Origin: Vreelandella lionensis
GTDB lineage: Bacteria > Pseudomonadota > Gammaproteobacteria > Pseudomonadales > Halomonadaceae
Reading direction: 5' to 3'
Length of the DNA: 64,000 nucleotides
Assembly (NCBI RefSeq): GCF_002087295.1
Contig: NZ_MWVI01000086.1
Coordinates: 58,613-122,612 of the forward strand
Both the position numbers and the translations under genes were made by a program. Within the stretch, counting starts at the first letter, position 1, and each line of letters begins with the position of its first letter. Positions 27,104 to 36,941 of this stretch are shown one piece after another. The notes beneath the pieces were generated by a model. It did no database searches and was not told where the DNA came from. It was given only the letters and a program-made list of their open reading frames with translations.

Positions 27104-28239
27104 GTACGCAGCGCCAGACTGGGTTCAGCCTATTGGAAATGACTCTTTCCTTTGCTGTGTTGGGGTTCTTGTTCGCCATGGCTCCTATGGCTTTAAACGT
27201 GTTGGGTAGTGCTCAAAGCGCTGCCCCTGCTCTTGACCGTGTCAAGTTGGCCGTGAATGCGACCGTGGGCTTTGTCGTACAGCATGATCGTTTGCCTTGC
27301 CCGGATTCCGACGGTAATGGCTTCGAGGATTGTGATGTCCGCAGCGGGCGTTTTCCCTATCGTACCGTTGGCCTTGGCCAGCCATTGATCAATGAAAGTG
27401 GCTTTCCGTTTCACTATGCGGCTTATCAGCACACTAACGCCAACTTGGTAGCGCTGCAGGTCAGCTATGAACCCTTATTGTTGAACGGCGCTAATTCACA
27501 GCAGAAAAACGCGTTAGATTTTTGCCAAGGGCTCAGGCTTGGTGTATCCGGTGGTTTACAGGCTACCGAACCCCATGTGCAGTCGCATACGGGTGAGCGT
27601 GGCATCAATCCAGCTTTTCTGCTCGTTGATCCTGGCCCGCTTGATGCCGACCGGGACGGGCGACCATTTGATGTCCTAAACGCGACCGGGCTGGAGTATG
27701 AGTCGGCGGGGCGCGGCCAAAGCGATGAATACGACGACCGGGTAATTGCCATGAGTTTTGCCGAACTGGCCACCCGGCTCGACTGCCCAGCCATCCTTGC
27801 ACGTGTAAGCGCGGCGACCCGTGAGGCTAACGCGGCCTACGATGCTTGGCGTGCTTATGAGTTCTACTTGACGTTTCGCATATTTGGTGAAGAAGTCCGC
27901 GAAACCAATCTGGAAGTCGCCGAACTTAAGCGTTTGATTGCGGAATTCAACTCAGCGGGAAGCATCGCAATGGGCCTTAACGCCATTGCCACAGCGTTGG
28001 CCAGTGCCACCGGGGCAAGTGGGGTGGCGGTTGCAGCCATTAATGCGGCAGCGGCGACATTTATGATAGTAGAAGAGCTAAGTAGCACGGCAGAAGAGGT
28101 TGATGAGAAAACAGCGGAATTGGCCACAGCCGTGGAACAACGAGAAGCGGCAGAGGTGGCTCGCGATGATGCCAAGGCGTACCGAGACCAGACAGCTCAA
28201 CTGGCACTAGACCGAGATACGAAGGGGTGGTTCCAATGA
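27100..28239 (+). CDS. Large pilin-like protein, family B, third copy
   Basis: 379 aa with cleavage site G|FSLLEM, a hydrophobic helix, then DRLPCPDSDGNGFEDC, FPYRTVGLG, DADRDGRPFDVLN and YDDRVIAMSFAELATRLDC, the common family B core. The last 130 residues form an Ala/Gly-rich hydrophobic stretch (about 286-327) and a heptad-like charged helix. The start overlaps the previous stop (ATGA). Confidence 0.8.
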   Translation: MSTQRQTGFSLLEMTLSFAVLGFLFAMAPMALNVLGSAQSAAPALDRVKLAVNATVGFVVQHDRLPCPDSDGNGFEDCDVRSGRFPYRTVGLGQPLINESGFPFHYAAYQHTNANLVALQVSYEPLLLNGANSQQKNALDFCQGLRLGVSGGLQATEPHVQSHTGERGINPAFLLVDPGPLDADRDGRPFDVLNATGLEYESAGRGQSDEYDDRVIAMSFAELATRLDCPAILARVSAATREANAAYDAWRAYEFYLTFRIFGEEVRETNLEVAELKRLIAEFNSAGSIAMGLNAIATALASATGASGVAVAAINAAAATFMIVEELSSTAEEVDEKTAELATAVEQREAAEVARDDAKAYRDQTAQLALDRDTKGWFQ

Positions 28240-29408
28240 ATGTAGGGCGCAGGAAGCAGGGTATGACTCTGATTGAGCTTTCCCTGATGCTGATAGTTTT
28301 GGGGCTCATAACTGCTGTCATGGTGTCGTTGGTGCCCTCAATGACGCGTCTAGCTAGTGTGGAATCAGCCATTAATGACGTCAGCGATACACAGAATGCT
28401 ATCGCTGGCTTTGCTCTTACTACCGGCCGACTGCCCTGTGCCGATGCTAATCAGGATGGTTTAGAAGATTGTCCGGCGGTAGCTGGCGGCTTCCCTTATT
28501 TGACCGTAGGGATCGGCGCCCCTCTGCGCAACGCTTACGGCTACGACTACCGCTATGTTGTTTATGCTCGCCGCGATAATACGCCAATGAATGATGCTGA
28601 GCTGACGAAAGCGAGCGATCGATGGCAGCCTACGCTGGTTTCAGGATTGCCCCCGGTTGCGGAACTGACTGCTATGGAAAGCATAACACCAACGGACCTC
28701 TGTCGCGCGCTTGGTGTGGCGCAGGCGAGTACTGTCAATGACCAATCTTTATCGCTGGAATATCTAGCTGCAAGTGAAGTGGTGGCCTATGTGCTGGTGA
28801 ACCCTGGGCAGGCGGATCGTAACGGTAATGGCTCACTGTTTGACGGAGTGAACACTGACGGACTTAGCGTTGAGCACCCGCTTCGCCGTAGCAGCCGTGA
28901 TTATGACGATAGTGTTAGCGTGGTGCGCTTTAACCAGCTGTGGGAGCAATTAGGGTGTTCGGCACAACTGGCTACGGCAGGGCACGCGCACCCTAACGTT
29001 CAGTCCATGTTGGCGATGTTCCGACAGACCATTCGTGATTATCGCGCTCAGCTAGCGTTGGTCGAAGAGATGGCATTTGCCGATAACTTTCAAACAGGCG
29101 CTTCTATTGCTTCGGCATCAGCCTCGGTGGCCGCCGCCGCTGCCATCGCACCTACCGCGACAGCATCAGCCATTAATACTGCAGGTGCTACTGCGGCCGC
29201 AGTGGGGGCATCCGTTGGTGCGATTAGCGGCAACACTGCCTTGGTAGGTACGGCGACAGCTGCACAGCTCGTGGCTATCGATAATTTAAATAAAGTGCGC
29301 GACCAGTTGGATGAGCTGGACTTACTTATTAAGGACTTGGACGAGTTACATGACAGCGTTGATGACAATGTTGTTGCCGCCGATAACGATGCGCTTTCTG
29401 CCCGATAA
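28236..29408 (+). CDS. Large pilin-like protein, family B, fourth copy
   Basis: 390 aa with G|MTLIEL prepilin site, GRLPCADANQDGLEDC, FPYLTVGIG, QADRNGNGSLFDGVN and YDDSVSVVRFNQLWEQLGC in family B order. The C-terminal part has an Ala/Ser/Gly-rich hydrophobic stretch (about 287-349) followed by a leucine-rich coiled coil. ATG 28236 is eight bases after AAGGGG and overlaps the previous stop; GTG 28227 is less likely. Confidence 0.8.
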   Translation: MNVGRRKQGMTLIELSLMLIVLGLITAVMVSLVPSMTRLASVESAINDVSDTQNAIAGFALTTGRLPCADANQDGLEDCPAVAGGFPYLTVGIGAPLRNAYGYDYRYVVYARRDNTPMNDAELTKASDRWQPTLVSGLPPVAELTAMESITPTDLCRALGVAQASTVNDQSLSLEYLAASEVVAYVLVNPGQADRNGNGSLFDGVNTDGLSVEHPLRRSSRDYDDSVSVVRFNQLWEQLGCSAQLATAGHAHPNVQSMLAMFRQTIRDYRAQLALVEEMAFADNFQTGASIASASASVAAAAAIAPTATASAINTAGATAAAVGASVGAISGNTALVGTATAAQLVAIDNLNKVRDQLDELDLLIKDLDELHDSVDDNVVAADNDALSAR

Positions 29409-29426
29409 TGGTTGCTAGAGACTTTT

Positions 29427-30122
29427 ATGACGAAAATCACCTTGACTCGCCAACGCGGTTTTACATTGTTGGAAATGTCCATGGCCTTGATTGTGGTGGC
29501 GCTGATCATCAGTGCCGTGACCTTGGGCAGTAACTTGCAGCGCAATACCGTCTACCAGCATATGGCGACCAGCTTTGTGCGGGGTTGGCAGTTGGCATTT
29601 CTTAGCCATGTAGACCGTGTGGGCGTTGCGCCTGGCGATAATCAAACAACACCGACCGGTAAGGTGAATGGTGCAGATGATAGCGAGTTGTGCAATCTGG
29701 ATTTGCGCAATGCCATGTACGCGGCAGGTGTGACGATGCCTCAGGGGCGTTCGGAAGGCTACGAGACCCACTACGGCTATTTGGATAGTAATGGCAACCC
29801 GCAAGATGTCAGCGCTTGTTTTCTCAATACCGAGTGGAGCGTGCCGGGCAGTAGTGCGGGGAGCTATGTAGTACAACGCAAGAATGTGTTGGTATTAGAG
29901 GGTTTGACGCCAGACTTAGCGCGTATGCTGGATAGCCTAGTGGACGGCAATGCCGATGCACGGTTTGGTAGCTTTCGTGAGGAGAGTCAGGCGGCGCTTA
30001 CAACCACTAGCAGTGAGGAGTGGAGCCTGGAAAGCGGAGTGGCTTATGGTAGTGCCACTGCCACTAATCTCGACGAATCCCAGATAGCTACATTAACGGC
30101 TTACTATTTGATGGATCGATGA
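29427..30122 (+). CDS. Pilin-like protein, family A, third copy
   Basis: 231 aa with G|FTLLEM and a hydrophobic helix, then GVAPGDNQTTPTGKVNG, MPQGRSEGYETHYGYLDSNGNP and GLTPDLARMLDSLVDG. It shares these with the pilins at 13992 and 14798 but is more divergent and shorter. ATG 29427 follows AGAG; a TTG at 29412 is possible. Overlaps the ATPase gene by four bases. Confidence 0.8.
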   Translation: MTKITLTRQRGFTLLEMSMALIVVALIISAVTLGSNLQRNTVYQHMATSFVRGWQLAFLSHVDRVGVAPGDNQTTPTGKVNGADDSELCNLDLRNAMYAAGVTMPQGRSEGYETHYGYLDSNGNPQDVSACFLNTEWSVPGSSAGSYVVQRKNVLVLEGLTPDLARMLDSLVDGNADARFGSFREESQAALTTTSSEEWSLESGVAYGSATATNLDESQIATLTAYYLMDR

Positions 30123-31828
30123 TGGATATAGTCGCTTCTATCTCCCAGCGAACGGATGCCCCAGAGCTAGGCGATACCCTTTTACGCCTGGGCATTCTTG
30201 AGCCTATTCAGCTGGCTTATGCGCGGCAAAAACAGGCTGTGACCGGTGAATCACTCAATCAGATACTGGTTCGCCTGGGCTTGGTGGCCGACAGCGATTT
30301 GGCGCGTGTGCTCGCTGAGTATCACGGCTTGCCTTATATCAGCCAGGAGGAGTGGCCTACCCCAGACCCGGAAGTGCTCCAGTTATTTACCCGAGAGGCG
30401 TGCTTAGCTCACGGCGTGTTGCCGCTGCGTATTGCGGCAGGGCAGCTAGAAGCCGTATTGGGTAATGCTGACCCTGAGCGCGCTGCGAGCTTAATTCAGC
30501 GCCGTACTGGCTTAACGCCCAACCTGAGGCAGGGAGACTTTGTCGCCGTGGCGCGGCGTATTGAGTCAGCCTATTCACTGCGGCAGCGTTCAGCGCTCTC
30601 TGCTTTCGAGCGTGAATATTGCCAGCTGCGCCAGGATACGCAGGGCTCATTTCCCATTGATGAGTTGATCAATCAACTACTGGTGTTGGCGGTAAGCGAG
30701 CGGGCAACGGATATTCATTTGCAGCCAGAGCCGCAGTCATTGCATATGGCGTTTCGTATTGATGGCGTACTGGTCCCTATCATGGCGCTTGACCGGGAGC
30801 TGATGCGGCTGGTGCCGGCAATTAAGGTTATCTCGGCAATGGATATCTCGGACAACCTAAGGCCCCAGGATGGTCGCTTCTCGGTCACCCTGGATAATCA
30901 GGCCTATGATGTTCGTGTTTCCACTAGCATCACGCCTCAGGGGGAGAGCGTTGTTTTGCGCCTGTTACCCACGGGGGTGTCGGTAGCCGGGCTAGAAGAG
31001 TTGGGATTTGCACCGGAGCATCTTGAGTGTCTCCAAGGCTTGTTTCAGCAGCCGCACGGTATCTTCCTGATGACCGGGCCTACTGGCTCGGGGAAAACGA
31101 CCACTCTACATGCCGGGCTACGGCCGCTGGGGATGACGGGCAAAAGTATCCTGACCGTGGAAGACCCGATTGAGTATGAGCTGCCGGTGGCCTCGCAGAC
31201 CCAGGTAAACCGCAAGGCGAATTATACCTTTGATACTGCGATTCGCCATTTTCTGCGCCATGACCCGGATATTATGTTGGTAGGTGAAATTCGTGACGGG
31301 GAAACGGCAGAAGCTGCGATCCGTGCGGCGGAAACCGGGCATTTGGTGCTCTCTACGCTGCATGTGAATAGTGTTTCTGGCGTAGTTGGCCGTTTGATGG
31401 CGCTTGGGATTACCCCGCAGGCCTTGGCTGAAACGCTTATTGGCTGTATCAATCAGCGCTTGGCGCGCTGCCTATGTTCGCACTGTAAGGAGCCGGTGGC
31501 GACGCCGGAGCATATCCCGTCAGGGTTTGAGTCTCTGTTGTTGGAGGTTCAGCACTTTCGAGCGGTGGGTTGCGAGCATTGCCGACAGACTGGTTACCAT
31601 GGGCGGGTGCCTGTCTATGAAATGCTGATTGTTGATGCGCCATTGGCGCGATGGGTGGAGGAAAGAGGAATGCGTGCTGAGCTGGCAGGGCTGCTCACAT
31701 CCAGTAACCATGTCTCTATCTGGGAGACAGGCGCACGCCTTGTGCGCGAGGGGCTGACAACGGTTGATGAGCTGATGCGCGTTTTGGGTAGCCGGGATGT
31801 GCTCGTTCCAGCGATGCGCTCGTTATGA
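30119..31828 (+). CDS. mshE: MshE/GspE-like assembly ATPase
   Basis: A 569-aa cytoplasmic hexameric ATPase that powers filament extension. The N-terminus has two RLG-containing MshEN-type motifs (RLGILEPIQLAYARQKQ and VRLGLVADSDLARVL); MshEN domains of MshE bind c-di-GMP. Then come Walker A GPTGSGKTTT, an Asp box around VEDPIEYEL, Walker B LVGEIRDGETAEAAI, the His box STLHVNS and a zinc-type Cys set (CLCSHC and GCEHC). Last gene of the operon; its end overlaps the convergent response regulator by six bases. Confidence 0.88.
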   Translation: MMDIVASISQRTDAPELGDTLLRLGILEPIQLAYARQKQAVTGESLNQILVRLGLVADSDLARVLAEYHGLPYISQEEWPTPDPEVLQLFTREACLAHGVLPLRIAAGQLEAVLGNADPERAASLIQRRTGLTPNLRQGDFVAVARRIESAYSLRQRSALSAFEREYCQLRQDTQGSFPIDELINQLLVLAVSERATDIHLQPEPQSLHMAFRIDGVLVPIMALDRELMRLVPAIKVISAMDISDNLRPQDGRFSVTLDNQAYDVRVSTSITPQGESVVLRLLPTGVSVAGLEELGFAPEHLECLQGLFQQPHGIFLMTGPTGSGKTTTLHAGLRPLGMTGKSILTVEDPIEYELPVASQTQVNRKANYTFDTAIRHFLRHDPDIMLVGEIRDGETAEAAIRAAETGHLVLSTLHVNSVSGVVGRLMALGITPQALAETLIGCINQRLARCLCSHCKEPVATPEHIPSGFESLLLEVQHFRAVGCEHCRQTGYHGRVPVYEMLIVDAPLARWVEERGMRAELAGLLTSSNHVSIWETGARLVREGLTTVDELMRVLGSRDVLVPAMRSL

Positions 31829-32536
31829 TTCCACGACAAAGGCGATGCCTTTGCCAAATACGGAGCGCAGGGGCAACGTCATGCCCTGTTTTCGGGCTTT
31901 TTGCCGTAGGCGGCTGAGGATAACGTCAATACGATGGACATCAGGCTCCTCGGCATAGTCAAACAGCAGGTCGTGGAGTACCCAGCGGTCAAATATTTGG
32001 TTGGAAGACTCCACCAGTACTTTGAGTAAGTCGAATTCCTTTGGCGTTAGCTTTATAGCAGTCTCGTCGGGAGCCACCAATTGAGAGGATGCCGGTTCAA
32101 GATACCAAGCGCCCGTTTGATTAAGTTGGCAGGTGGGCGTAGGGCTAACGTTTTGGGTGGTTTGCAGCCGTTGGCCAAGCTGTATCAGCGCATCGCTTAG
32201 TTGCACAAAGTTAATAGGCTTTACTAAGAAAAGGTCCGCCCCCAGGTCAAGGCCACGTAACCGCTCGTGCTTTTCACCGCGAGCGGTGATGATAACCAGC
32301 CCGTAGTTGGACAGTTGACGCAGGTGCTCGACGACGCTGAAACCATCCTCTTCTGGCAGCCCCAGGTCTATCAGAACAATATCGACAGGGTGAAAATGCA
32401 GCTTTTTCCAAAAGGCTTCAGCGCTGGGGACGCCCCACACAGGAAACCCTTTGTGCTGCAGGTAGAACTCTACTTCTTCTCGTAGGTCTTCGTTATCCTC
32501 AATAATGGCGATGCTTGGAGTGCTGGGGTTTTTCAT
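31823..32536 (-). CDS. OmpR-family response regulator
   Basis: 237 aa. The receiver domain has the acidic pair in IIEDNED, the phospho-acceptor Asp in VLIDLGLP, the conserved Thr in VIITARG and Lys in LVKPINF. The C-terminal winged helix is OmpR/PhoB type (LTPKEFDLLKVLVE...HRIDVILSRLRQKA). The start codon shares its last base with the stop of the sensor gene, so the pair is co-translated. The adjacent filament operon ends convergently; a regulatory link is possible but not shown. Confidence 0.9.
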   Translation of the reverse strand: MKNPSTPSIAIIEDNEDLREEVEFYLQHKGFPVWGVPSAEAFWKKLHFHPVDIVLIDLGLPEEDGFSVVEHLRQLSNYGLVIITARGEKHERLRGLDLGADLFLVKPINFVQLSDALIQLGQRLQTTQNVSPTPTCQLNQTGAWYLEPASSQLVAPDETAIKLTPKEFDLLKVLVESSNQIFDRWVLHDLLFDYAEEPDVHRIDVILSRLRQKARKQGMTLPLRSVFGKGIAFVVES

Positions 32537-34528
32537 TAAGCTTCCTGACTATTCTTTGGTTGTACAGGCAGTGTAAAGATAAACCGACAGGCAGACGAGG
32601 TATTCTCCGCTAGCGTTAATTCCCCTCCATGGGCTCGTACAATTTGACGGCTTACGTGGAGCCCTAGACCGACGCCACGTGATGAATCACTCGGGACTGC
32701 TCGGCGGTAACGCTCAAAGATCATGCCCGCTCGGTCAGGAGGAATTCCTGTGCCTTGGTCGCGTATACTGATCGCCCAATGATCCTGTTGACGGGATAAA
32801 TCAATATGGATAGTGCCGCCGGGTGAGTACTTGACGGCATTATCAATGACGTTAGAGAGTGCAATACGCATTAAGGCCGAGTCAATCGCAAGCGTGCTTG
32901 CCGTTTCTGCCTCAGGGTGTGTGTATGCGTTGATCGCCTGCTTTTCCTGCGTCAGTTTCCAGCTATGATGGTCCGATAGAGGAATCAAAGAAGCCGCCGA
33001 GGTAATCAGTGCTAGCAACGAGTGTGGGTGGCGCTCAATACTCAGCTGGCTTGCTGACAGTCGAGCATCAGAGAGGCAGTTGTGGGTTAGCTGGACAAGC
33101 CGCTCTGTGGCCCGTTCGATTTTTTCATAACGCCGGGTTACCTGATGGTTGTTGCCAGAGCTGACTTGGCGAAGGTTGGCCAAACTGGCGGTAATAATGG
33201 CTAACGGCGTGCGGGATTCATGGGCGACTATCCCCATAAACTGACGTTGATGCGCCCTGGCTTCTCTCTCAAAGTGTAACTCTTCAGCCATTTTTTTTTT
33301 ATTAAAGGCTTTGATACGCTGTCTATACACTTGGAAAACGACTGTTCCAACCACTAAAAGCATATTGATAATAAGGCCGTATTGCCATATTACATAGATG
33401 GATGAGTGGTAAGGCAGCCAGTGAAGCATCGACATAAGCCCGGAGAGGCTAACCAGCATAAGTAATAGCGGGCTAATTCCTAGAATTAAATTTGCAAGTT
33501 GAAATTTTTCTTTCCACCAGATGTAGAGACAAGCAATCAGGAAGATAATGCCAGTGAAAAGGTAGATGATAGCCTGTAAATAAATGGCTTCTTGATAAAG
33601 GTTTAACGGTACGCAAATTATCAGCAAGAGGGTGAACAATGCCGTGCCGGCCATTAGCTTGTGAGCCCAAGGGATTTTCTCCTTAAACTGCATAACCTCA
33701 GTGCTCATCCATAATAGGGCGGCATAAGAGGTTAAAGTAAATATACTGGTCAAATAATGCTGTAATGTCAGGCCGATACTAGGTACTACCCAGGCCACAT
33801 AACCTTGAACACAAGCAACTAGCCCATAGCCACTGGATACCGCAGTAATAGACCAAAGCCTTTTGCTGCGTAGCAGGGCCGCTAATGTTAAGGCTAACAG
33901 GCTGGCAATAGCGGCAATACCCAAGTAAAAAGGCCCAAAAGCTAGTGGTACGTGCTGCATGTTGCAAGAAGAGATGTGGCTCCCAGAGTTCTAAGTCTAG
34001 TAACAGAGCGCTGGTAGTAGCAGCTCGCAACATCACCTCATAGCCCTTAACGCTATCTGGCGGCGGGGGAAGCCTAAACACCGGAAAGCGATAGTCAATA
34101 TCGCCTCTTTTACCTTCCCAAGTGTCTCCGGTGCGTTTTTCTACCCAGGGCTCTTGGCTGCCTTCTGGTCGATAAAAGAAACGGATGTCATCAATAAAAT
34201 TTGGGGCTAGTACAAGCCAACGCTCATTACCCGCAAAAAAATGAGCAGGTAGTTTAAAGTGTAGCCAGTGTGGTATGTGGGTATAGCCACGTGAGAAGAG
34301 CGCGGTATGTGTTTCTTCTCTGTGGCTTAGCTGTGCATACGCTTGACCCAGCGTTTGTTGCAAGGAATTATCTGGCATCACGGCATAGGGTATATCTTTT
34401 CCTAATGCCAGAGGAGAGGCGAAGGCATTAATGGGAAGTAATAAAGTAAGCGCTAGAAGTAGCCACCGTATTGCCTGACGTGGAGGCAATAATTTTGTGA
34501 ACAGGTTGGTCAAAGGGAAGATCCACAT
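32536..34528 (-). pseudogene. 7TMR-DISM type sensor histidine kinase (one frame disruption)
   Basis: Two frames make one kinase. The upstream frame (34528 down to about 33970) encodes a signal peptide and a 7TMR-DISMED2-like periplasmic domain ending in LWEPHLFLQ. The other frame (33960 to 32536) continues with seven hydrophobic helices, a dimerisation box AHESRTPLAII with the phosphorylated His, and ATPase motifs NVIDNAVKYSP, DQGTGIPP and GVGLGLHVS. The shift of one base lies between about 33958 and 33985. The ATG at 34528 opens a good signal peptide; 34612 is an alternative. Pairs with the response regulator at 31823-32536. Confidence 0.75.
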
Positions 34529-34650
34529 TCTGTCTGCTACTTTTAGTGCTGTAGAGAATGAGTGCTGATTTTTAGCAGCTACTAGTAAGCAATTATTTGC
34601 AATGTGGGGCATATTATTAAAAGGGAAAATGATAGCCCCATGTTTTGGAG

Positions 34651-35481
34651 TTAGCTTGTTTTGTCAGGTGTATCGTCCGCAGAACCAGGCGCTACAACCG
34701 CAACGGTTTTTTGCTCCCGCGTCCATTTGCCCGCTTTTTTATCAATGTACTGAAAGTGCTCGTTAGTAAAGCTGCCCTGGTTACAGGCGTGGCGGTAAGA
34801 CACGGTAGGCACGTTGGCGTGGGTTAGCCACTGGATAAATACCCCAGGCCCGGTAATGTCGAACACATTAGTCAACTCATTCTGCTTAATATTGACGCTA
34901 ATTTGCTCAATGAGCAGCGCCAGATTAGGGTTGTTGGGTTTACTGACAATAAAGTAGTTACTTAGCTCGCCCTTACGGGTAGTAACATAAAGCTCGTCAA
35001 TATCGTTAGGTATCACGCTGCCAAGTGGCCAAATGGCGTGGGCATCGATATCCAGGTAGACCCCGCCATGCTTTTGCAGTACCAGCAAGCGCCAAAAATC
35101 CGCCTGGGCGGCACCAATTTGCAGCCGGGAGTACTGCTGATTGATATCTTTGTTGTAGTGTTCGGCAATAAATGCTTTTCGGGCTTCGGTAATCATAAAC
35201 CGATACTCAAAGCGCGGGGCCATCAGGCGGTTGAACAGGTAGTTGAGATAAACCGGCAGGGTGACTTTATTGGTAAAGTTGGTTTGCCAAATAATACGTG
35301 GAACTACCGAATCATTTTTAGGCGCTAACCAGGGCGCGGCGCGCTCTGGCAGCGTGAAGCGCTTGTTGGGAACAATAGCGTGAAAGACATAGCTCAGTAA
35401 CTTGGTAATGTTAGCAAATAGCTTAATAAAACGGCTAACAACCACTATCAGCGTTTTGTTGGTGGCAGGCCTTGTAGGCAT
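34651..35481 (-). CDS. GT32-like glycosyltransferase
   Basis: 276 aa. It shows the sugar-transfer motif of the Och1/capsular GT32 group: IPRIIWQTNF at about residue 62, then AAQADFWRLLVLQKHGGVYLDIDAHA with the DxD metal site, and TGPGVFIQWL. These enzymes add a hexose to surface polysaccharides from a nucleotide sugar. A hydrophobic N-terminal helix may anchor it to the membrane. AAAGGA precedes the ATG at 35481. It stands alone on the minus strand, and donor and acceptor cannot be told. Confidence 0.82.
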   Translation of the reverse strand: MPTRPATNKTLIVVVSRFIKLFANITKLLSYVFHAIVPNKRFTLPERAAPWLAPKNDSVVPRIIWQTNFTNKVTLPVYLNYLFNRLMAPRFEYRFMITEARKAFIAEHYNKDINQQYSRLQIGAAQADFWRLLVLQKHGGVYLDIDAHAIWPLGSVIPNDIDELYVTTRKGELSNYFIVSKPNNPNLALLIEQISVNIKQNELTNVFDITGPGVFIQWLTHANVPTVSYRHACNQGSFTNEHFQYIDKKAGKWTREQKTVAVVAPGSADDTPDKTS

Positions 35482-35530
35482 GAGAATCCTTTTAAATCAG
35501 TTCCGTGCGTAACGGTTAAGCGAAGGGGCG

Positions 35531-36100
35531 TTACCAGCCTCCTTGGCCTTCCAGTAGGCTACGTATGTTATTGTCGAGCGGTAGCTGGAAATCTGCGCTA
35601 CCCAATACCATGGCATCGCCAGCGCGAACTACCCGTGCGCTCACATAGAGGTAATCCTGCCCTTGGGCATAAGTTCCCATCAAAATCGAGCGGGCGTTGT
35701 GCTGGGCGCTAAGACGTTGAACCTGGCGGGAGAGAATAAGTTCACCCACGCTCTCTTCAATAAACATGCTGTCACGCATTTTGACTTCGCGAACCTGCAT
35801 GCCTTGCTGTGCCAAAGCGGACGCCATGGTCTCCGAGCTAATACGGCCAAAAGTAGAGGATTGGCTTAGGTTATCGATGCTGACAAAGGTAGCGGCAATC
35901 ATGGGGCTGTAGCGGGTCAGGTCTGGGTTGTTCGCCACCATCTGCTGCGCTGCCTGATGGGCAAGCTGAGAAAGATCAGGTTTAGGCTCTTCCGGTTGGG
36001 CATTATTGCCTAGCGTCGAGCAGCCTGTTAGCACCAGCATAGCGAACAGCAGCATCATTACGCGAATAGGAGCGCACAGAGATCGTAAAGACATAAACAT
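35531..36100 (-). CDS. FlgO-like lipoprotein
   Basis: 189 aa with a lipoprotein signal (LLFAMLVLTGCS, acylated Cys at about residue 27) and a FlgO-type domain with SSTFGRISSETMASAL and ILMGTYAQGQDYLYVSARVV. FlgO family members are outer-membrane lipoproteins of flagellar or other surface machinery. ATG 36100 overlaps the stop of the upstream gene (TAATG), indicating coupling; ATG 36094 and TTG 36106 are alternatives. It forms a two-gene operon with 36100-36837. Confidence 0.75.
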   Translation of the reverse strand: MFMSLRSLCAPIRVMMLLFAMLVLTGCSTLGNNAQPEEPKPDLSQLAHQAAQQMVANNPDLTRYSPMIAATFVSIDNLSQSSTFGRISSETMASALAQQGMQVREVKMRDSMFIEESVGELILSRQVQRLSAQHNARSILMGTYAQGQDYLYVSARVVRAGDAMVLGSADFQLPLDNNIRSLLEGQGGW

Positions 36101-36837
36101 TACCAAGTGTCGGTGATAGAAACTGTGGGTGTGGTGGGTGCTTGGGGAACCCGGTGCGGCGCGTAGTGACGGCGGTCACCTGCATTAATGTAATAGATAT
36201 TGGAGGAGGAGTAGAGGATTCGTTCGCCGTCTAAAATTTGGGTGGTAATAATCACTTCTTCATTGCCGGTATGCGTCCAGCTGCCGCTGGTAATATCGGC
36301 AGCAATCGCGCCAGGGATAAGGCCCAGGGCTGGCTCTCTCCACTGATTATCAGGGATGGTGGCCACAGCAATGCCAGCGGTTAAGGCGGTGAATGCACCC
36401 ACGGGCGGGCGTATAAAGCCACGATCTCTATGCGTCACAACTTCAACACCGACATGAATGTTGGCGGTATTCGCTGTGGGAACGGTCATAAATGTCGCGC
36501 CGTGTGATACTAGCTCGCTGGTGAGCAAAGTACGAAAGCCCCGACCAAACTCGCCGCCACTATAGGCAGAGGCGCTGCTTTCTTCTGCGGGGGTGATGTA
36601 AAAATCACGAAAACGCACGCGTTCGCGCTGTAGAATTTGGGTAGCTTCATGGCGTGCGAGTACATCCCAGTGATGGGCCGCCTGCATGCGCTGCTGTTCC
36701 GTGTAAGGGTAAGTGGTGGCGATAGGTGCCTGTGATGTGTTGGCGTAAAAACAACGACTCAGCATCAGGCTGGCCATTCCCAGGCCAACGGGGCGTAAAA
36801 AGTGGACAATGGGGAATGACGTGGGAAGAATGCGCAC
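36100..36837 (-). CDS. Probable exported protein of unknown function
   Basis: 245 aa from a GTG start with AAGGA about nine bases ahead. The N-terminus has a hydrophobic segment followed by a Cys (LMLSRCF), but this is not a standard lipobox. Motifs such as SELVSHGATFMTVP and HVGVEVVTHRDRGF suggest a soluble beta-rich envelope protein like those that accompany FlgO/FlgP. I do not recognise a family. It is translated just before the FlgO-like lipoprotein. Confidence 0.7.
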   Translation of the reverse strand: MRILPTSFPIVHFLRPVGLGMASLMLSRCFYANTSQAPIATTYPYTEQQRMQAAHHWDVLARHEATQILQRERVRFRDFYITPAEESSASAYSGGEFGRGFRTLLTSELVSHGATFMTVPTANTANIHVGVEVVTHRDRGFIRPPVGAFTALTAGIAVATIPDNQWREPALGLIPGAIAADITSGSWTHTGNEEVIITTQILDGERILYSSSNIYYINAGDRRHYAPHRVPQAPTTPTVSITDTW

Positions 36838-36941
36838 CTGATAGTTCCTTATCGCTACTAAACAGCTATTTGATAGACTAGTTTGCCATGCTTAGCTTAG
36901 ATCGGCCACGAGGTTAGAAACTTGAATGAGTGATAACACCC

